The notes: generated by a model not told the origin, from the letters alone. A stretch of DNA of 26,988 nucleotides from Ga0077527 sp021300125 (GCA_046339595.1 JBKDUF010000115.1:1-26988), one strand, 5' to 3'; shown: positions 1 to 7,854, numbered from the stretch's first letter. Numbers and translations: made by a program.

Positions 1-1893
1 CGCAACGCCGTTGTTGGTCAGGGTCACAGTGGCGTTGCCGCCGGGGTAGGCGATACCGCCATCGACAACGCCGGAGCCTGCACTCGCCTCCACCCGACCA
101 TTCACGGAACCGACGGGATTCACCTCAATGCCGTTGAGCGAAGTCAATGTGACAGTGGCATTGCCGCTGCGACTTTCGCTCAAGGCCCTGACCGGCTCCT
201 TGATGACAAGCGCCCCGGCACCGTTCTGGCTGACCGAGATATTGACATGCGGTGCATCGATACCCCCGTCAGATACGAGAATCCCCGTCCTGCCAAACAC
301 GGCGCCGACGTTCAGGTTGCCGGTGCTGGAATTTTTGAAGGCAAACTGGCCCCTGGCTTTACCCGCCAGCGTGCCGACAGCGTTGAAGGCGGCATTCAAC
401 TGGACACTGCCAGCCAATGTTTCGGCGCCGAGCGCCGGCGTGGTCAACATGCCGCTGCTGGTCTGTGAAATCGTATTCCCCGCGAACAGGAAGATGGAGC
501 CATTGCTGCTGACCGGCGCCGAGATGCTGATGTTGCCCGTGCCGAAAACCGGAAATGCCCCACCCACACTGCCATTCCATCCGGCCATCATATAGACCAG
601 ACCGGTACCTGCATTGGCCACAGGTTGCGCCACCTGGATGTCGTTATGCGCATACAGGCTCAAGCCGTTGGCACTGCTCCAGGACACCGGCGCATTGACC
701 AGAATGTTGCCCTCTTGGCCGCCATAGGCCGCGGTGTAAATATCGATGGGTGTCGTGGCCAGGTTCGCCACCAGCGTGCTGGCGCCGACCCTGCTGGGGC
801 TCAGCGCAGCGCTACCCGGCTCAATTTCAAAGTTCACGGGATCAATCACCCACAGCCCCGGAGCGGCGCTGCCCATGGTATTGACCCTGGTGGAGTCCCC
901 GATATTGATCGCGGCCGCGGAAGTTTCCACGAAGCCGCCACGCCCTGCGGCACCCGAGGCCGATGCGTCCAGGATGCCGGCGGTGTTGGTCTGGCCGGTC
1001 GCCAGGTCGGACAGCACCTCGATGCGCCCGCCATCCGTGCCACGCGCGCTGATGACGCTCGAAACGTCAAGATCGGTGCGCCTGGTCGAGCGCAGCAGGA
1101 TACGCCCGCCCTCGGCCACGGCGCTGTCGGCATTGATGGCCCCGCCCTGCCTGATCAAGCCGGCGTAGATGCCGATGCGGCCGGCCTCGGCGACGAGGCT
1201 GCCAAGATTCCTCGCCTCGTGGTTGTCAGCCTGGATTTCGACGCGCAGGTTGGGCGTGCCAGGGCTGACCAGTTCCACACTGTTGCCCGCGGCCAGCACG
1301 ATCTCGCCACCCGGATTGGTGATCAGGCCCTGGTTGGTGACGGCGCTGCCGACGAGATAGACCGCCCCCCCCGTGGCGTTGATGGCGCCCTGGTTGACGA
1401 GGCTGCCGGCATGGGCGCCGCCGGTGAAGTTCATCCGCCCGGCGAGGAAGTCGGCGTTGGAGAGGTTCAGCGTGGAGGCCACCAGCCCGGCAACGTCGAT
1501 CTGGGCGCCGGCACCGAAGACGATGCCGTTGGGATTGAGCAGGAAGACGCGGCCGTTCGACTGCAGCGCGCCGAGAATGTCCGAGGGGTCGCCGCCGGTG
1601 ACGCGGTTGAGCACCGCGGAGAGTGCCGAGGGCTGGATGAAACGGGTCAGTTCGTTGACGCCGATGGAGAATGAGCCCCAGTTGATGATGGCGTTGTGGC
1701 TGTTGGTGACGTTGAGGATGTTGCCGGCCTGCTGGAAGCTCGCCGTGCCGTGAACGACCACCGGGTTGGTGGGGTTGGCCCACACCGCGGTGCTGAAGCA
1801 GGCCGCCACGGCCAGCGCCATGGCCGTGGGCCGTAATTTCAGGTTGCGCGCGGTTCTGGCATCACGAGGATTCTTGACGGTCAGGTTTTTCAT
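1..1893 (-). CDS. Filamentous haemagglutinin-type (two-partner secretion, TpsA-like) exoprotein, C-terminus beyond window
   Basis: An open frame of 631 codons starts at ATG 1893 and reaches base 1 without a stop, so the gene is cut by the window edge. Residues 1-39 form a long signal peptide: a basic n-region, a hydrophobic stretch around 24-36 and a likely cleavage after VWA. Residues 40 to about 260 match the TPS/haemagglutination activity domain, with a FLLNPNGIVFGAGAQI motif near 117-132. The remainder is Gly/Asn/Ala/Thr-rich and looks like beta-helix. In this family the protein crosses the outer membrane through a TpsB (FhaC-like) pore and acts as an adhesin, contact-dependent toxin or matrix protein. 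No TpsB partner is visible; it may lie past the left edge. GGGGGG just before the ATG could serve as ribosome binding site. An in-frame ATG at 1905 is an alternative start. The family is clear; the function is not. Confidence 0.9.
   Translation of the reverse strand, partial: MKNLTVKNPRDARTARNLKLRPTAMALAVAACFSTAVWANPTNPVVVHGTASFQQAGNILNVTNSHNAIINWGSFSIGVNELTRFIQPSALSAVLNRVTGGDPSDILGALQSNGRVFLLNPNGIVFGAGAQIDVAGLVASTLNLSNADFLAGRMNFTGGAHAGSLVNQGAINATGGAVYLVGSAVTNQGLITNPGGEIVLAAGNSVELVSPGTPNLRVEIQADNHEARNLGSLVAEAGRIGIYAGLIRQGGAINADSAVAEGGRILLRSTRRTDLDVSSVISARGTDGGRIEVLSDLATGQTNTAGILDASASGAAGRGGFVETSAAAINIGDSTRVNTMGSAAPGLWVIDPVNFEIEPGSAALSPSRVGASTLVANLATTPIDIYTAAYGGQEGNILVNAPVSWSSANGLSLYAHNDIQVAQPVANAGTGLVYMMAGWNGSVGGAFPVFGTGNISISAPVSSNGSIFLFAGNTISQTSSGMLTTPALGAETLAGSVQLNAAFNAVGTLAGKARGQFAFKNSSTGNLNVGAVFGRTGILVSDGGIDAPHVNISVSQNGAGALVIKEPVRALSESRSGNATVTLTSLNGIEVNPVGSVNGRVEASAGSGVVDGGIAYPGGNATVTLTNNGVA
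16..162 (-). repeat. Two copies of a NATVTLT motif, 42 residues apart, in the adhesin
   Basis: The heptapeptide NATVTLT occurs at residues 578-584 (bases 142-162) and again at 620-626 (bases 16-36), exactly 126 bases apart. Both copies are preceded by Gly and followed by a related Asn-Gly-Ile/Val stretch. This looks like the start of a tandem repeat continuing past the window edge, as is common in TPS exoproteins. Only two copies are visible, so the period is an inference. Confidence 0.5.
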
Positions 1894-1980
1894 TCTGCCC
1901 CCCATTTCGCAGGCTTTGGCCTTTGCGCTTGTCACTGTTTACCGGTTTGGCGGACTGTCCAGACACCCGGATGAACAACC

Positions 1981-1992
1981 ATCATGCATGAT
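1981..1992. promoter_or_regulatory. 12-bp perfect palindrome in the adhesin upstream region
   Basis: ATCATGCATGAT is its own reverse complement and lies about 90 bases upstream of the adhesin start, between a TATAAT box and the coding region. It could be an operator or an RNA hairpin in the leader. No known regulator site is recognised. Confidence 0.3.
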
Positions 1993-2036
1993 ACCAACGA
2001 AGTATGGCACCAGTCCATTTTGAGGGGGATGAGAAA

Positions 2037-2042
2037 ATTATA
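2037..2042 (-). promoter_or_regulatory. Candidate -10 box (TATAAT) for the adhesin
   Basis: A perfect TATAAT reads on the minus strand at 2042-2037, just downstream of the putative rlmB terminator and about 145 bases before the adhesin ATG. No good -35 hexamer lies 16-18 bases upstream, so an activator may be needed or the match may be chance. Confidence 0.35.
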
Positions 2043-2068
2043 GCCGGTCTTTCACAACCCGCTGATGC

Positions 2069-2100
2069 AAAAAACCTGCCAAGAGATACCCCCTCCTTGG
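2069..2100 (-). terminator. Weak intrinsic terminator after rlmB
   Basis: Immediately after the rlmB stop, the minus strand can pair CCAAG (2100-2096) with CTTGG (2083-2079), followed after CAGG by six T (2074-2069). The stem is only 5 bp with a 12-base loop, so it is weak, but its position between two separately regulated genes is right. Confidence 0.45.
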
Positions 2101-2106
2101 GGCATA

Positions 2107-2850
2107 CTATGCCGCTTGGCGACGCTGGCGACGCGCTTCGGCGAGGCAGATGCCGGCGGACACCGAGACGTTGAGGCTTTCCACGCTGCCCCGCATCGGA
2201 ATGCGCGCCAGTTCGTCGCAAGTCTCGCGGGTGAGCCGGCGCATGCCTTCGCCCTCCGCGCCGAGCACCCACGCGAGCGGACCGCCAAGCTGGATGGCAT
2301 ACAAATCGTTCCCGGCGCGCTCGTCGGCGCCGATCAGCCAGATGCCGCGGTCCTTGAGCTCGCGCATGGTGCGTGCAAGGTTGGTGACCATGATGTAGGG
2401 CACGCTGTCGGCCGCACCGCTGGCGACCTTGGCCACCGTGGCATTGAGCCCGACTGCGTGGTCCTTGGGCGCGATCACCGCATGCGCACCCATCCCGTCG
2501 GCGACGCGCAGGCAGGCACCGAGATTGTGCGGATCGGTCACGCCGTCGAGAATCAGCAGCAGCGGCGGCTCGGCCAGCCCTTCCAGCACGTCGTCAATGT
2601 GGGTGGGCAGCCTCACCGCCTCGACCCGCGCCACCACACCCTGGTGGCGATCGCCGCCAGCCATGCCGTCGAGGCGCCTGGCGTCCACCGCGATCACCCG
2701 CACGCCCTTCTCTGCCGCCAGCGCCTGCAGTTCGCGGCTGCGCCGGTCCTGCCGCGCGGCATCAACGTAGATTTCGCGCACCGCTTCGGCGCGGCTGCGC
2801 AGGCGGCTGGTGACCGCATGGAAGCCGTGGATCAGCTGCAGGTCGCTCAT
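2107..2850 (-). CDS. rlmB: 23S rRNA (guanosine-2'-O-)-methyltransferase RlmB
   Basis: This SpoU/TrmH-family SAM-dependent methyltransferase makes Gm2251 in the peptidyl-transferase P-loop of 23S rRNA in E. coli. From ATG 2850 it is 247 residues, the usual length. A small N-terminal substrate-binding domain is followed by the knotted SPOUT domain, with the motifs DGVTDPHNLGACLR, WVLGAEGEGMRRL and SLNVSVSAG in order. A TTG 9 bases upstream (2859) is an alternative start; ATG is preferred because the family begins close to the IHGFHAV motif. No clear ribosome binding site precedes either. It follows rnr after a short AT-rich gap, the same rnr-rlmB order as in E. coli, so it is probably co-transcribed. 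Confidence 0.93.
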   Translation of the reverse strand: MSDLQLIHGFHAVTSRLRSRAEAVREIYVDAARQDRRSRELQALAAEKGVRVIAVDARRLDGMAGGDRHQGVVARVEAVRLPTHIDDVLEGLAEPPLLLILDGVTDPHNLGACLRVADGMGAHAVIAPKDHAVGLNATVAKVASGAADSVPYIMVTNLARTMRELKDRGIWLIGADERAGNDLYAIQLGGPLAWVLGAEGEGMRRLTRETCDELARIPMRGSVESLNVSVSAGICLAEARRQRRQAA

Positions 2851-2883
2851 GATTTGCAAGTATTTGTTTTTTAAAGGAATTAT

Positions 2884-5067
2884 TTATGCGAGCACAAAAT
2901 CGATGCGGGCATTGTCGAGATCCACCCGGGCGATCCTGACGCGCAGGCGGTCACCGATGCGGTAGCGCTGGCCGGTGCGCTCGCCCAGCAACTGGTGGCG
3001 GCCCGCATCGTACTGGAAGTAATCCTTGCCCAGCTCGGAAATATGCACCAGACCCTCGACATACACATCGTCCAGCGCGACGAAGGCGCCAAAGGCCGCC
3101 ACGCCGGCGATGCTGCCCATGAAGACTTCACCGACGCGGTCGCGCATGTAATAGCACTTGAGCCAGGCGGTGACGTCGCGCGTGGCGTCATCGGCGCGGC
3201 GCTCGGTCATCGAGCACTGCGCGCCCAGTTCCTGCCAGTCGCCCGGTTCGTACTGGCCGCCGGCGAGCACAGCCTTGATCGCGCGGTGGACGAGCAGGTC
3301 GGGATAGCGGCGGATCGGCGAGGTGAAATGGGTGTACGAGTCATAGGCGAGGCCGAAGTGGCCGGCGTTCTTGGGGGTATACACCGCCTGCTTGAGCGAG
3401 CGCAGCATCACCGTCTGCAAAAGCTGCGCATCGGGGCGGTCCTTCACCTTCGACAACAGCCTGGCGTAATCCGAGGCATGCGGCATGTCGACGCCGCCGA
3501 GCTGCAGGCCGAAGCCCTTGAGGAAATCGCGCAGCGCGGCGAGCTTATCCGGTGTGGGCCCCTCGTGCACGCGGTAGAGCACCGGGTGGCCGCGCTGGCC
3601 GAGAAAATCGGAGGTGCAGACATTGGCCGCGAGCATGCACTCCTCGATCAGGCGATGCGCATCGTTGCGGATGACGGGCACGATGTTTTCGATCTTGCCG
3701 CTCTCATTGAAGATCATCTGCGTTTCGATGGTCTCGAAATCGATCGCGCCTCGTTTCGCGCGCGCCTGCGCCAGCAGGTGATACAGCGCATACAGCGCCT
3801 GCAGCTGCGGCACCAGCGCCCGGCGCTTGCGCGCCACGGTGCCACGGGGATCCTCAAGGATCGCCGCGACTTCGGTGTAGGTGAAGCGCGCGTGCGAGCG
3901 CATCACCGCGGGATGGAACTTGTACCCCCGGATCTGGCCCTGGCCGTCGATCTGCATGTCGCAGACCATCGCCAGCCGCTCGACATCGGGATTAATCGAG
4001 CACAGGCCGTTGGACAGCGCTTCGGGCAGCATCGGAATCACCCGCCGCGGGAAATACACGGAGTTGCCGCGATTGCGCGCCTCCCGGTCCAGCGCATCGC
4101 CGGGTTTCACGTAATGGCTGACATCGGCAATCGCCACCACCAGGCGAAAACCGCTGCGGGTCTGCTCGCAGAACACCGCGTCGTCGAAATCGCGCGCGGT
4201 CTCCCCGTCGATTGTGACCAGCGGCATCGCGCGCAGGTCCTCGCGGCCCTTGTAGTCGGCCTTGCGTACTTCCCCGGGCAGTTTCGCCGCCAGCGACTCG
4301 GCATCCCCGGGGAATTGCCAGGGCAGGTCGTGCTTGCGCAATGCAATCTCGATTTCCATGCCGGGATCGGCATAGTTGCCGAGCACCTCCACCACTTTCG
4401 CCAGCGGCTTGCCGTGGCGCCCCGGCTGGGCAATGACCTCGACCGTCACCACCTGCCCCGGCTTCGCGCGCCCGGCCTCGCCCGCGGGAATGACGAAGTC
4501 CTGGCTGATGCGTTTGTCCTCGGCGGCGACGAATGCCACGCCGTGTTCGACATGGAGGCGGCCGACAAACCGGGTCTGGCCATGCGCCAGCACTTCCACG
4601 ACCTTGCCCTCGGGCCGGCCACGGCGGTCGAGCCCGGCCACACGCGCCATCACGCGGTCGCCGTGCAGCACCTTCTGCATCTCGCCCGAATCGAGGAAGA
4701 GGTCCGGACCGCCGTCGTCGCGGATCAGGAAGCCGAAACCGTCCTTGTGGCCCTGCACGCGCCCGCGCAGCAGCTCACGCTTGTCCGCCACGCAAAGATC
4801 GCCGCGGCGGTTGCGCATGATCTGGCCGTCGCGCTCCATCGCGGCGATGCGCCGGGCGAAGGCCTCGCGTTCGCGGCGCTTGATGTCGAGCTCCTGGGCA
4901 AGGTCGCCCTCTTCCAGCGGCACCCCGGCATCGACCCTGACCTCGAGGATCAGCTCGCGACTGGGCAGCGGATGCTCGTAACGTTCGGCCTCGCGCGAGG
5001 CCTGCGGGTCGTTCTCGCGGCGGGAATCAGAGCGGCCGCGCGTGGCGTTTGTTTTCGGTTTCTTCAT
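2884..5067 (-). CDS. rnr: Ribonuclease R, 3'-5' exoribonuclease
   Basis: RNase R degrades structured RNA from the 3' end, takes part in mRNA and rRNA quality control, and is often cold-induced. The 727-residue protein has an N-terminal winged-helix region (about 35-95), cold-shock domains (about 100-260), the RNB catalytic domain with the acidic cluster D287, D293, D295, D296, and a C-terminal S1 domain that ends at the last residue. E. coli RNase R is 813 residues and carries a lysine-rich C-terminal tail, which is missing here. The N-terminus is basic. The start codon lies directly beside the -35 box of the opposing tRNA-Leu promoter. No separate rnr promoter is evident, so it may be read through from purA. 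Confidence 0.95.
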   Translation of the reverse strand: MKKPKTNATRGRSDSRRENDPQASREAERYEHPLPSRELILEVRVDAGVPLEEGDLAQELDIKRREREAFARRIAAMERDGQIMRNRRGDLCVADKRELLRGRVQGHKDGFGFLIRDDGGPDLFLDSGEMQKVLHGDRVMARVAGLDRRGRPEGKVVEVLAHGQTRFVGRLHVEHGVAFVAAEDKRISQDFVIPAGEAGRAKPGQVVTVEVIAQPGRHGKPLAKVVEVLGNYADPGMEIEIALRKHDLPWQFPGDAESLAAKLPGEVRKADYKGREDLRAMPLVTIDGETARDFDDAVFCEQTRSGFRLVVAIADVSHYVKPGDALDREARNRGNSVYFPRRVIPMLPEALSNGLCSINPDVERLAMVCDMQIDGQGQIRGYKFHPAVMRSHARFTYTEVAAILEDPRGTVARKRRALVPQLQALYALYHLLAQARAKRGAIDFETIETQMIFNESGKIENIVPVIRNDAHRLIEECMLAANVCTSDFLGQRGHPVLYRVHEGPTPDKLAALRDFLKGFGLQLGGVDMPHASDYARLLSKVKDRPDAQLLQTVMLRSLKQAVYTPKNAGHFGLAYDSYTHFTSPIRRYPDLLVHRAIKAVLAGGQYEPGDWQELGAQCSMTERRADDATRDVTAWLKCYYMRDRVGEVFMGSIAGVAAFGAFVALDDVYVEGLVHISELGKDYFQYDAGRHQLLGERTGQRYRIGDRLRVRIARVDLDNARIDFVLA

Positions 5068-5096
5068 TTGAATTCATGGCTTTCATGGGCTAGAAT
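5068..5096 (+). promoter_or_regulatory. Promoter of tRNA-Leu
   Basis: TTGAAT (5068-5073) and TAGAAT (5091-5096) are separated by exactly 17 bases, a near-consensus sigma-70 promoter. A GC-rich discriminator (GCCGCCC) follows, as in stable-RNA promoters under stringent control. Transcription would start around 5103, a few bases before the mature tRNA. Confidence 0.85.
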
Positions 5097-5108
5097 GCCG
5101 CCCTCATT

Positions 5109-5193
5109 GCCCAGATGGCGGAATTGGTAGACGCACCAGTTTCAGGTACTGGCGGGTAACACCGTGGAGGTTCGAGTCCTCTTCTGGGCACCA
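5109..5193 (+). tRNA. tRNA-Leu (anticodon CAG)
   Basis: This is an 85-base tRNA with an encoded CCA. The acceptor stem GCCCAGA (5109-5115) pairs with TCTGGGC (5183-5189), with discriminator A5190. The anticodon arm CCAGT-TTCAGGT-ACTGG gives CAG, reading the leucine codon CUG that dominates in this GC-rich genome. A long variable arm (CGG...CCG) and the TTCGAGT T-loop fit a type II leucine tRNA. It is the only plus-strand gene here, and lies between purA and rnr where E. coli has nsrR. Confidence 0.97.
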
Positions 5194-5233
5194 GCAACAC
5201 CGTGCAGTCCTGTTGGGATGACTGCCGATGAGA

Positions 5234-5265
5234 AGAGCGCCATGCAACCGCATCGCGCTCTTTTT
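5234..5265 (+). terminator. Intrinsic terminator of tRNA-Leu
   Basis: AGAGCGC (5234-5240) pairs with GCGCTCT (5255-5261) around a 14-base loop and is followed by more T to 5265. The reverse strand lacks a T-run after the stem, so it should stop tRNA transcription but not minus-strand read-through from purA. Confidence 0.8.
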
Positions 5266-5270
5266 CATTT

Positions 5271-6563
5271 TCAGTCGTAGGGATTGCGGCGAACGATCGT
5301 GTGCTCGCGATCGGCTCCGGTGGACACGATGTCGATCGGCACGCCGCAGACAGCCTCCATGCGCTTGAGGTAGTTGCGCGCCGCAGCCGGCAGCTTGTCG
5401 AAACCGGTGATGCCGACGGTGCTGTCCCGCCAGCCCGGCATTTCCTCGTACACCGGCTGGCACTCCGCCAGCAGTTCGGCGCCGAAGGGCAGGATGTCGC
5501 GCGCCACGCCGTTCATCCTGTAGCCGACGCCGATCTGCACGCTTTCCATGCCGTCGAGCACGTCGAGCTTGGTCACGCACAGGCCTGATACCCCGTTGAT
5601 CTGGATCGAGCGCTTCAGCGCCGCCGCGTCAAACCAGCCGCAGCGCCGCGGCCGGCCGGTGGTCGCGCCGAACTCGTTGCCGCGGGTGGCGATCTGTTTG
5701 CCGATGTCGTCCTCGAGCTCGGTCGGGAACGGACCCGAACCTACGCGCGTGGTGTAGGCCTTGGTGATGCCCAACACGTAATGCAGGTTCTGCGGGCCGA
5801 AGCCGGCGCCGGCGGCGGCAGCCCCGGCGACACAGTTGCTGGAGGTGACAAAGGGATAGGTGCCGTGGTCCACATCGAGCAGCGTGCCCTGCGCGCCCTC
5901 GAACAGCAGGCTGTGGCCCTGCTGCTGCGCCTCGTACAGCAGCCGCGGCACATCGGCGACCATCGGCTGGATGCGCTCGGCAAAGGCCAGTGTATCGTCC
6001 AGCGTTTTCTGGAACGGCACGGTGTCGGCCTTGAAATAGTTCTTCAGCACGAAATTGTGGAAATCCAGCACTTCGCCCAGCTTCGCGGCGAAACGTTCGC
6101 GGTGGAACAGGTCCTGCAGCCGGATCGCGCGCCGCGCCACCTTGTCTTCATACGCCGGGCCGATGCCGCGGCCGGTGGTGCCGATCTTGCCGGCGCCCTT
6201 TGCCGCTTCCCGTGCGCGGTCGAGCGCGGCGTGATACGGCAGGATCAGCGGGCAGGCTTCGCTGATTTTCAGGCGCGAGGCGACATCCACACCCGCCGCC
6301 TGCAGCGTGCCGATCTCTTCCATCAGCGCTTCCGGCGACAGCACCACGCCGTTGCCGATATAGCAGGCCACCTTCTCGCGCAGGATGCCCGAGGGGATCA
6401 GGTGCAGCACGGTCTTCCTGCCGTTGATCACCAGCGTGTGCCCGGCGTTGTGACCGCCCTGGAAACGCACCACGCCCTGGGCTCGGTCGGTCAGCCAGTC
6501 GACGATCTTGCCTTTGCCCTCGTCACCCCACTGGGTGCCGATCACCACCACGTTCTTGGTCAT
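5271..6563 (-). CDS. purA: Adenylosuccinate synthetase
   Basis: PurA condenses IMP and aspartate with GTP hydrolysis to adenylosuccinate, the first committed step to AMP. The 430-residue protein has full family length. It shows the GDEGKGK phosphate loop (13-19, with the catalytic Asp14), GGHNAGHT with His42, DHGTYPFVTSSN in the middle, and TGRPRRCGWFD in the C-terminal half. It lies 44 bases after hisZ; pairing hisZ with purA makes metabolic sense because the first histidine step consumes ATP and the pathway returns AICAR to purine synthesis. The AT-rich gap upstream may hold a second promoter. No minus-strand terminator is seen before the tRNA gene. Confidence 0.97.
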   Translation of the reverse strand: MTKNVVVIGTQWGDEGKGKIVDWLTDRAQGVVRFQGGHNAGHTLVINGRKTVLHLIPSGILREKVACYIGNGVVLSPEALMEEIGTLQAAGVDVASRLKISEACPLILPYHAALDRAREAAKGAGKIGTTGRGIGPAYEDKVARRAIRLQDLFHRERFAAKLGEVLDFHNFVLKNYFKADTVPFQKTLDDTLAFAERIQPMVADVPRLLYEAQQQGHSLLFEGAQGTLLDVDHGTYPFVTSSNCVAGAAAAGAGFGPQNLHYVLGITKAYTTRVGSGPFPTELEDDIGKQIATRGNEFGATTGRPRRCGWFDAAALKRSIQINGVSGLCVTKLDVLDGMESVQIGVGYRMNGVARDILPFGAELLAECQPVYEEMPGWRDSTVGITGFDKLPAAARNYLKRMEAVCGVPIDIVSTGADREHTIVRRNPYD

Positions 6564-6581
6564 TGCTGTCCACCCGGAGGA

Positions 6582-6610
6582 CTTATAAAAATTTTCAATA
6601 AAATCAATTA
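6582..6610 (-). promoter_or_regulatory. AT-rich gap before purA with a -10-like box
   Basis: Between hisZ and purA the minus strand has an unusually AT-rich stretch ending in TATAAG (6587-6582). The best upstream hexamer at proper spacing is TAATTG. It may be a weak internal promoter for purA; the -35 match is poor. Confidence 0.3.
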
Positions 6611-7768
6611 CTTGGTTAAATCCTGCAATACCCAGCGACTCCGGCGGCGCACCAGCTCGCGAGTGCAGCCGAGTTCGCGCCGGAAGCGTGCGTGGCCCGG
6701 CAGTTCCTCGACCACCACCAGCCCGCGCGCGCGCAGTTGGCCAATGCGCTGCTGCAGGGCGCGGTCTTGCGGGCGATAGGGCGCAAGCACCCGCGTCGGC
6801 GCCGGCTCATGGCCGCCGGCAGCCGCAAGCTCGCGCAGATCAATGCTGAAACCGGTCGCCGGCCGCGCGCGGCCGAAGGCCTTGCCGACCTCGTCGTAGC
6901 GACCGCCCTGCGCGATGGCGTTGGGGCGGCCGTTTGAGTACGCGGAAAACACCACGCTGCTGTGGTAGTGATAGCCGCGCAGTTCACCCAGATCGAAGCT
7001 GCGGATCCGCGCAAGGTCGGCGAGGCGCTGCGACAGCGCGGCAAGGTCGCGCAGCGCGGCGCGGATTTCCGGCAGAGGCGGCAGCACGCGTTTCGCGCGC
7101 GCCAGCACCTCGATCCCGCCATAGAGGCCGGGCAGCTCCGCGAGCGCGGCACGCGTCGCGCGGTCAAGCCCCTTCGCCAGCGCGGTGATCGCCGACACGT
7201 CCTTGGCCTGCATCGCGCGATAAAGATCGGACTCGAGTTCGCGCGCCACCCGCCCCCGCCGCAGCAGCGCGCGGAACACCGCGACATGGCCAATGTCGAG
7301 CGACACTTCGCGCGCACCCGCAAGGCACAGCGCGCGCAGCAGCAGGCGCTGCACTTCGGCATCGCTCTCGATGCCGGCGTGGCCGTAGAGCTCGGCGCCG
7401 ATCTGCATCGGCTGGCGCGTGCGGTTCATGCCGGGCAGCGTGCGCAGCACGCTGCCCGCATAGCACAGCCGGGTAACACCGCCGCGGTTGAGCAGGTGCG
7501 CATCGATGCGCGCGACCTGGGGGGTGATGTCGGCACGGATGCCGAGCATGCGACCCGAAAGCTGGTCCACCAGCTTGAAGGTCTGCAGGTCGAGATCGTG
7601 TCCGGTGCCCGTCAGCAGCGAATCAACGTATTCGAGCAGCGGCGGCATCACCAGTTCGTAGCCGTGGGTCGCGAAGTCGTCGAGCAGCAGCCGGCGCAGG
7701 CGCTCGATGCGGCCCGCTTCTGCGGGCAGCACGTCCTCGATGTATTCGGGCAACAGCCAGGTTCTCAT
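6608..7768 (-). CDS. hisZ: ATP phosphoribosyltransferase regulatory subunit HisZ
   Basis: HisZ is a catalytically inactive paralogue of histidyl-tRNA synthetase that binds the short form of HisG and makes the first histidine-biosynthesis enzyme active and feedback-sensitive. The 386-residue protein begins with the family's LLPEYIEDVLPAEA segment, has a class II synthetase-like core (including GIRADITPQVARIDA and QIGAELYGH) and ends without the HisRS anticodon-binding domain. True HisS is encoded separately at 14871-16133, which supports the assignment. Its presence predicts a short HisG elsewhere in the genome. A TATAAT box within an inverted repeat lies upstream, so hisZ probably has its own promoter. 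Confidence 0.93.
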   Translation of the reverse strand: MRTWLLPEYIEDVLPAEAGRIERLRRLLLDDFATHGYELVMPPLLEYVDSLLTGTGHDLDLQTFKLVDQLSGRMLGIRADITPQVARIDAHLLNRGGVTRLCYAGSVLRTLPGMNRTRQPMQIGAELYGHAGIESDAEVQRLLLRALCLAGAREVSLDIGHVAVFRALLRRGRVARELESDLYRAMQAKDVSAITALAKGLDRATRAALAELPGLYGGIEVLARAKRVLPPLPEIRAALRDLAALSQRLADLARIRSFDLGELRGYHYHSSVVFSAYSNGRPNAIAQGGRYDEVGKAFGRARPATGFSIDLRELAAAGGHEPAPTRVLAPYRPQDRALQQRIGQLRARGLVVVEELPGHARFRRELGCTRELVRRRSRWVLQDLTK

Positions 7769-7816
7769 GGGATGGGCCGGGAGCGCAGCGCAAAACGCGC
7801 GGGGAGACTCACAGGG

Positions 7817-7838
7817 CCGTCATTATACAAACTGACGG
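7817..7838 (-). promoter_or_regulatory. TATAAT box within an inverted repeat, upstream of hisZ
   Basis: On the minus strand CCGTCA (7838-7833) and TGACGG (7822-7817) form a 6-bp inverted repeat with a 10-base centre. TATAAT (7827-7822) lies across its second half. It is 54 bases before the hisZ ATG. No clear -35 is present. This could be a regulated promoter for hisZ-purA; the regulator is unknown. Confidence 0.4.
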
Positions 7839-7854
7839 ACAGGAGCCGCAGGAA

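Noticed and set aside
625..1674. Plus-strand open frame of 349 codons opposite the adhesin
   Set aside because: The minus-strand frame has a signal peptide, a TPS domain and continues open to the window edge; the plus frame has no motif.
2995..5130. 711-codon plus-strand open frame opposite rnr
   Set aside because: It is an exact antisense shadow of a clearly homologous RNase R gene, produced by high GC codon bias; the translation is His/Arg-rich with no recognisable motifs.
6564..6583. Small hairpin just before the purA start (GTCC/GGAC)
   Set aside because: The stem is only 4 bp and has no T-run or known riboswitch features.
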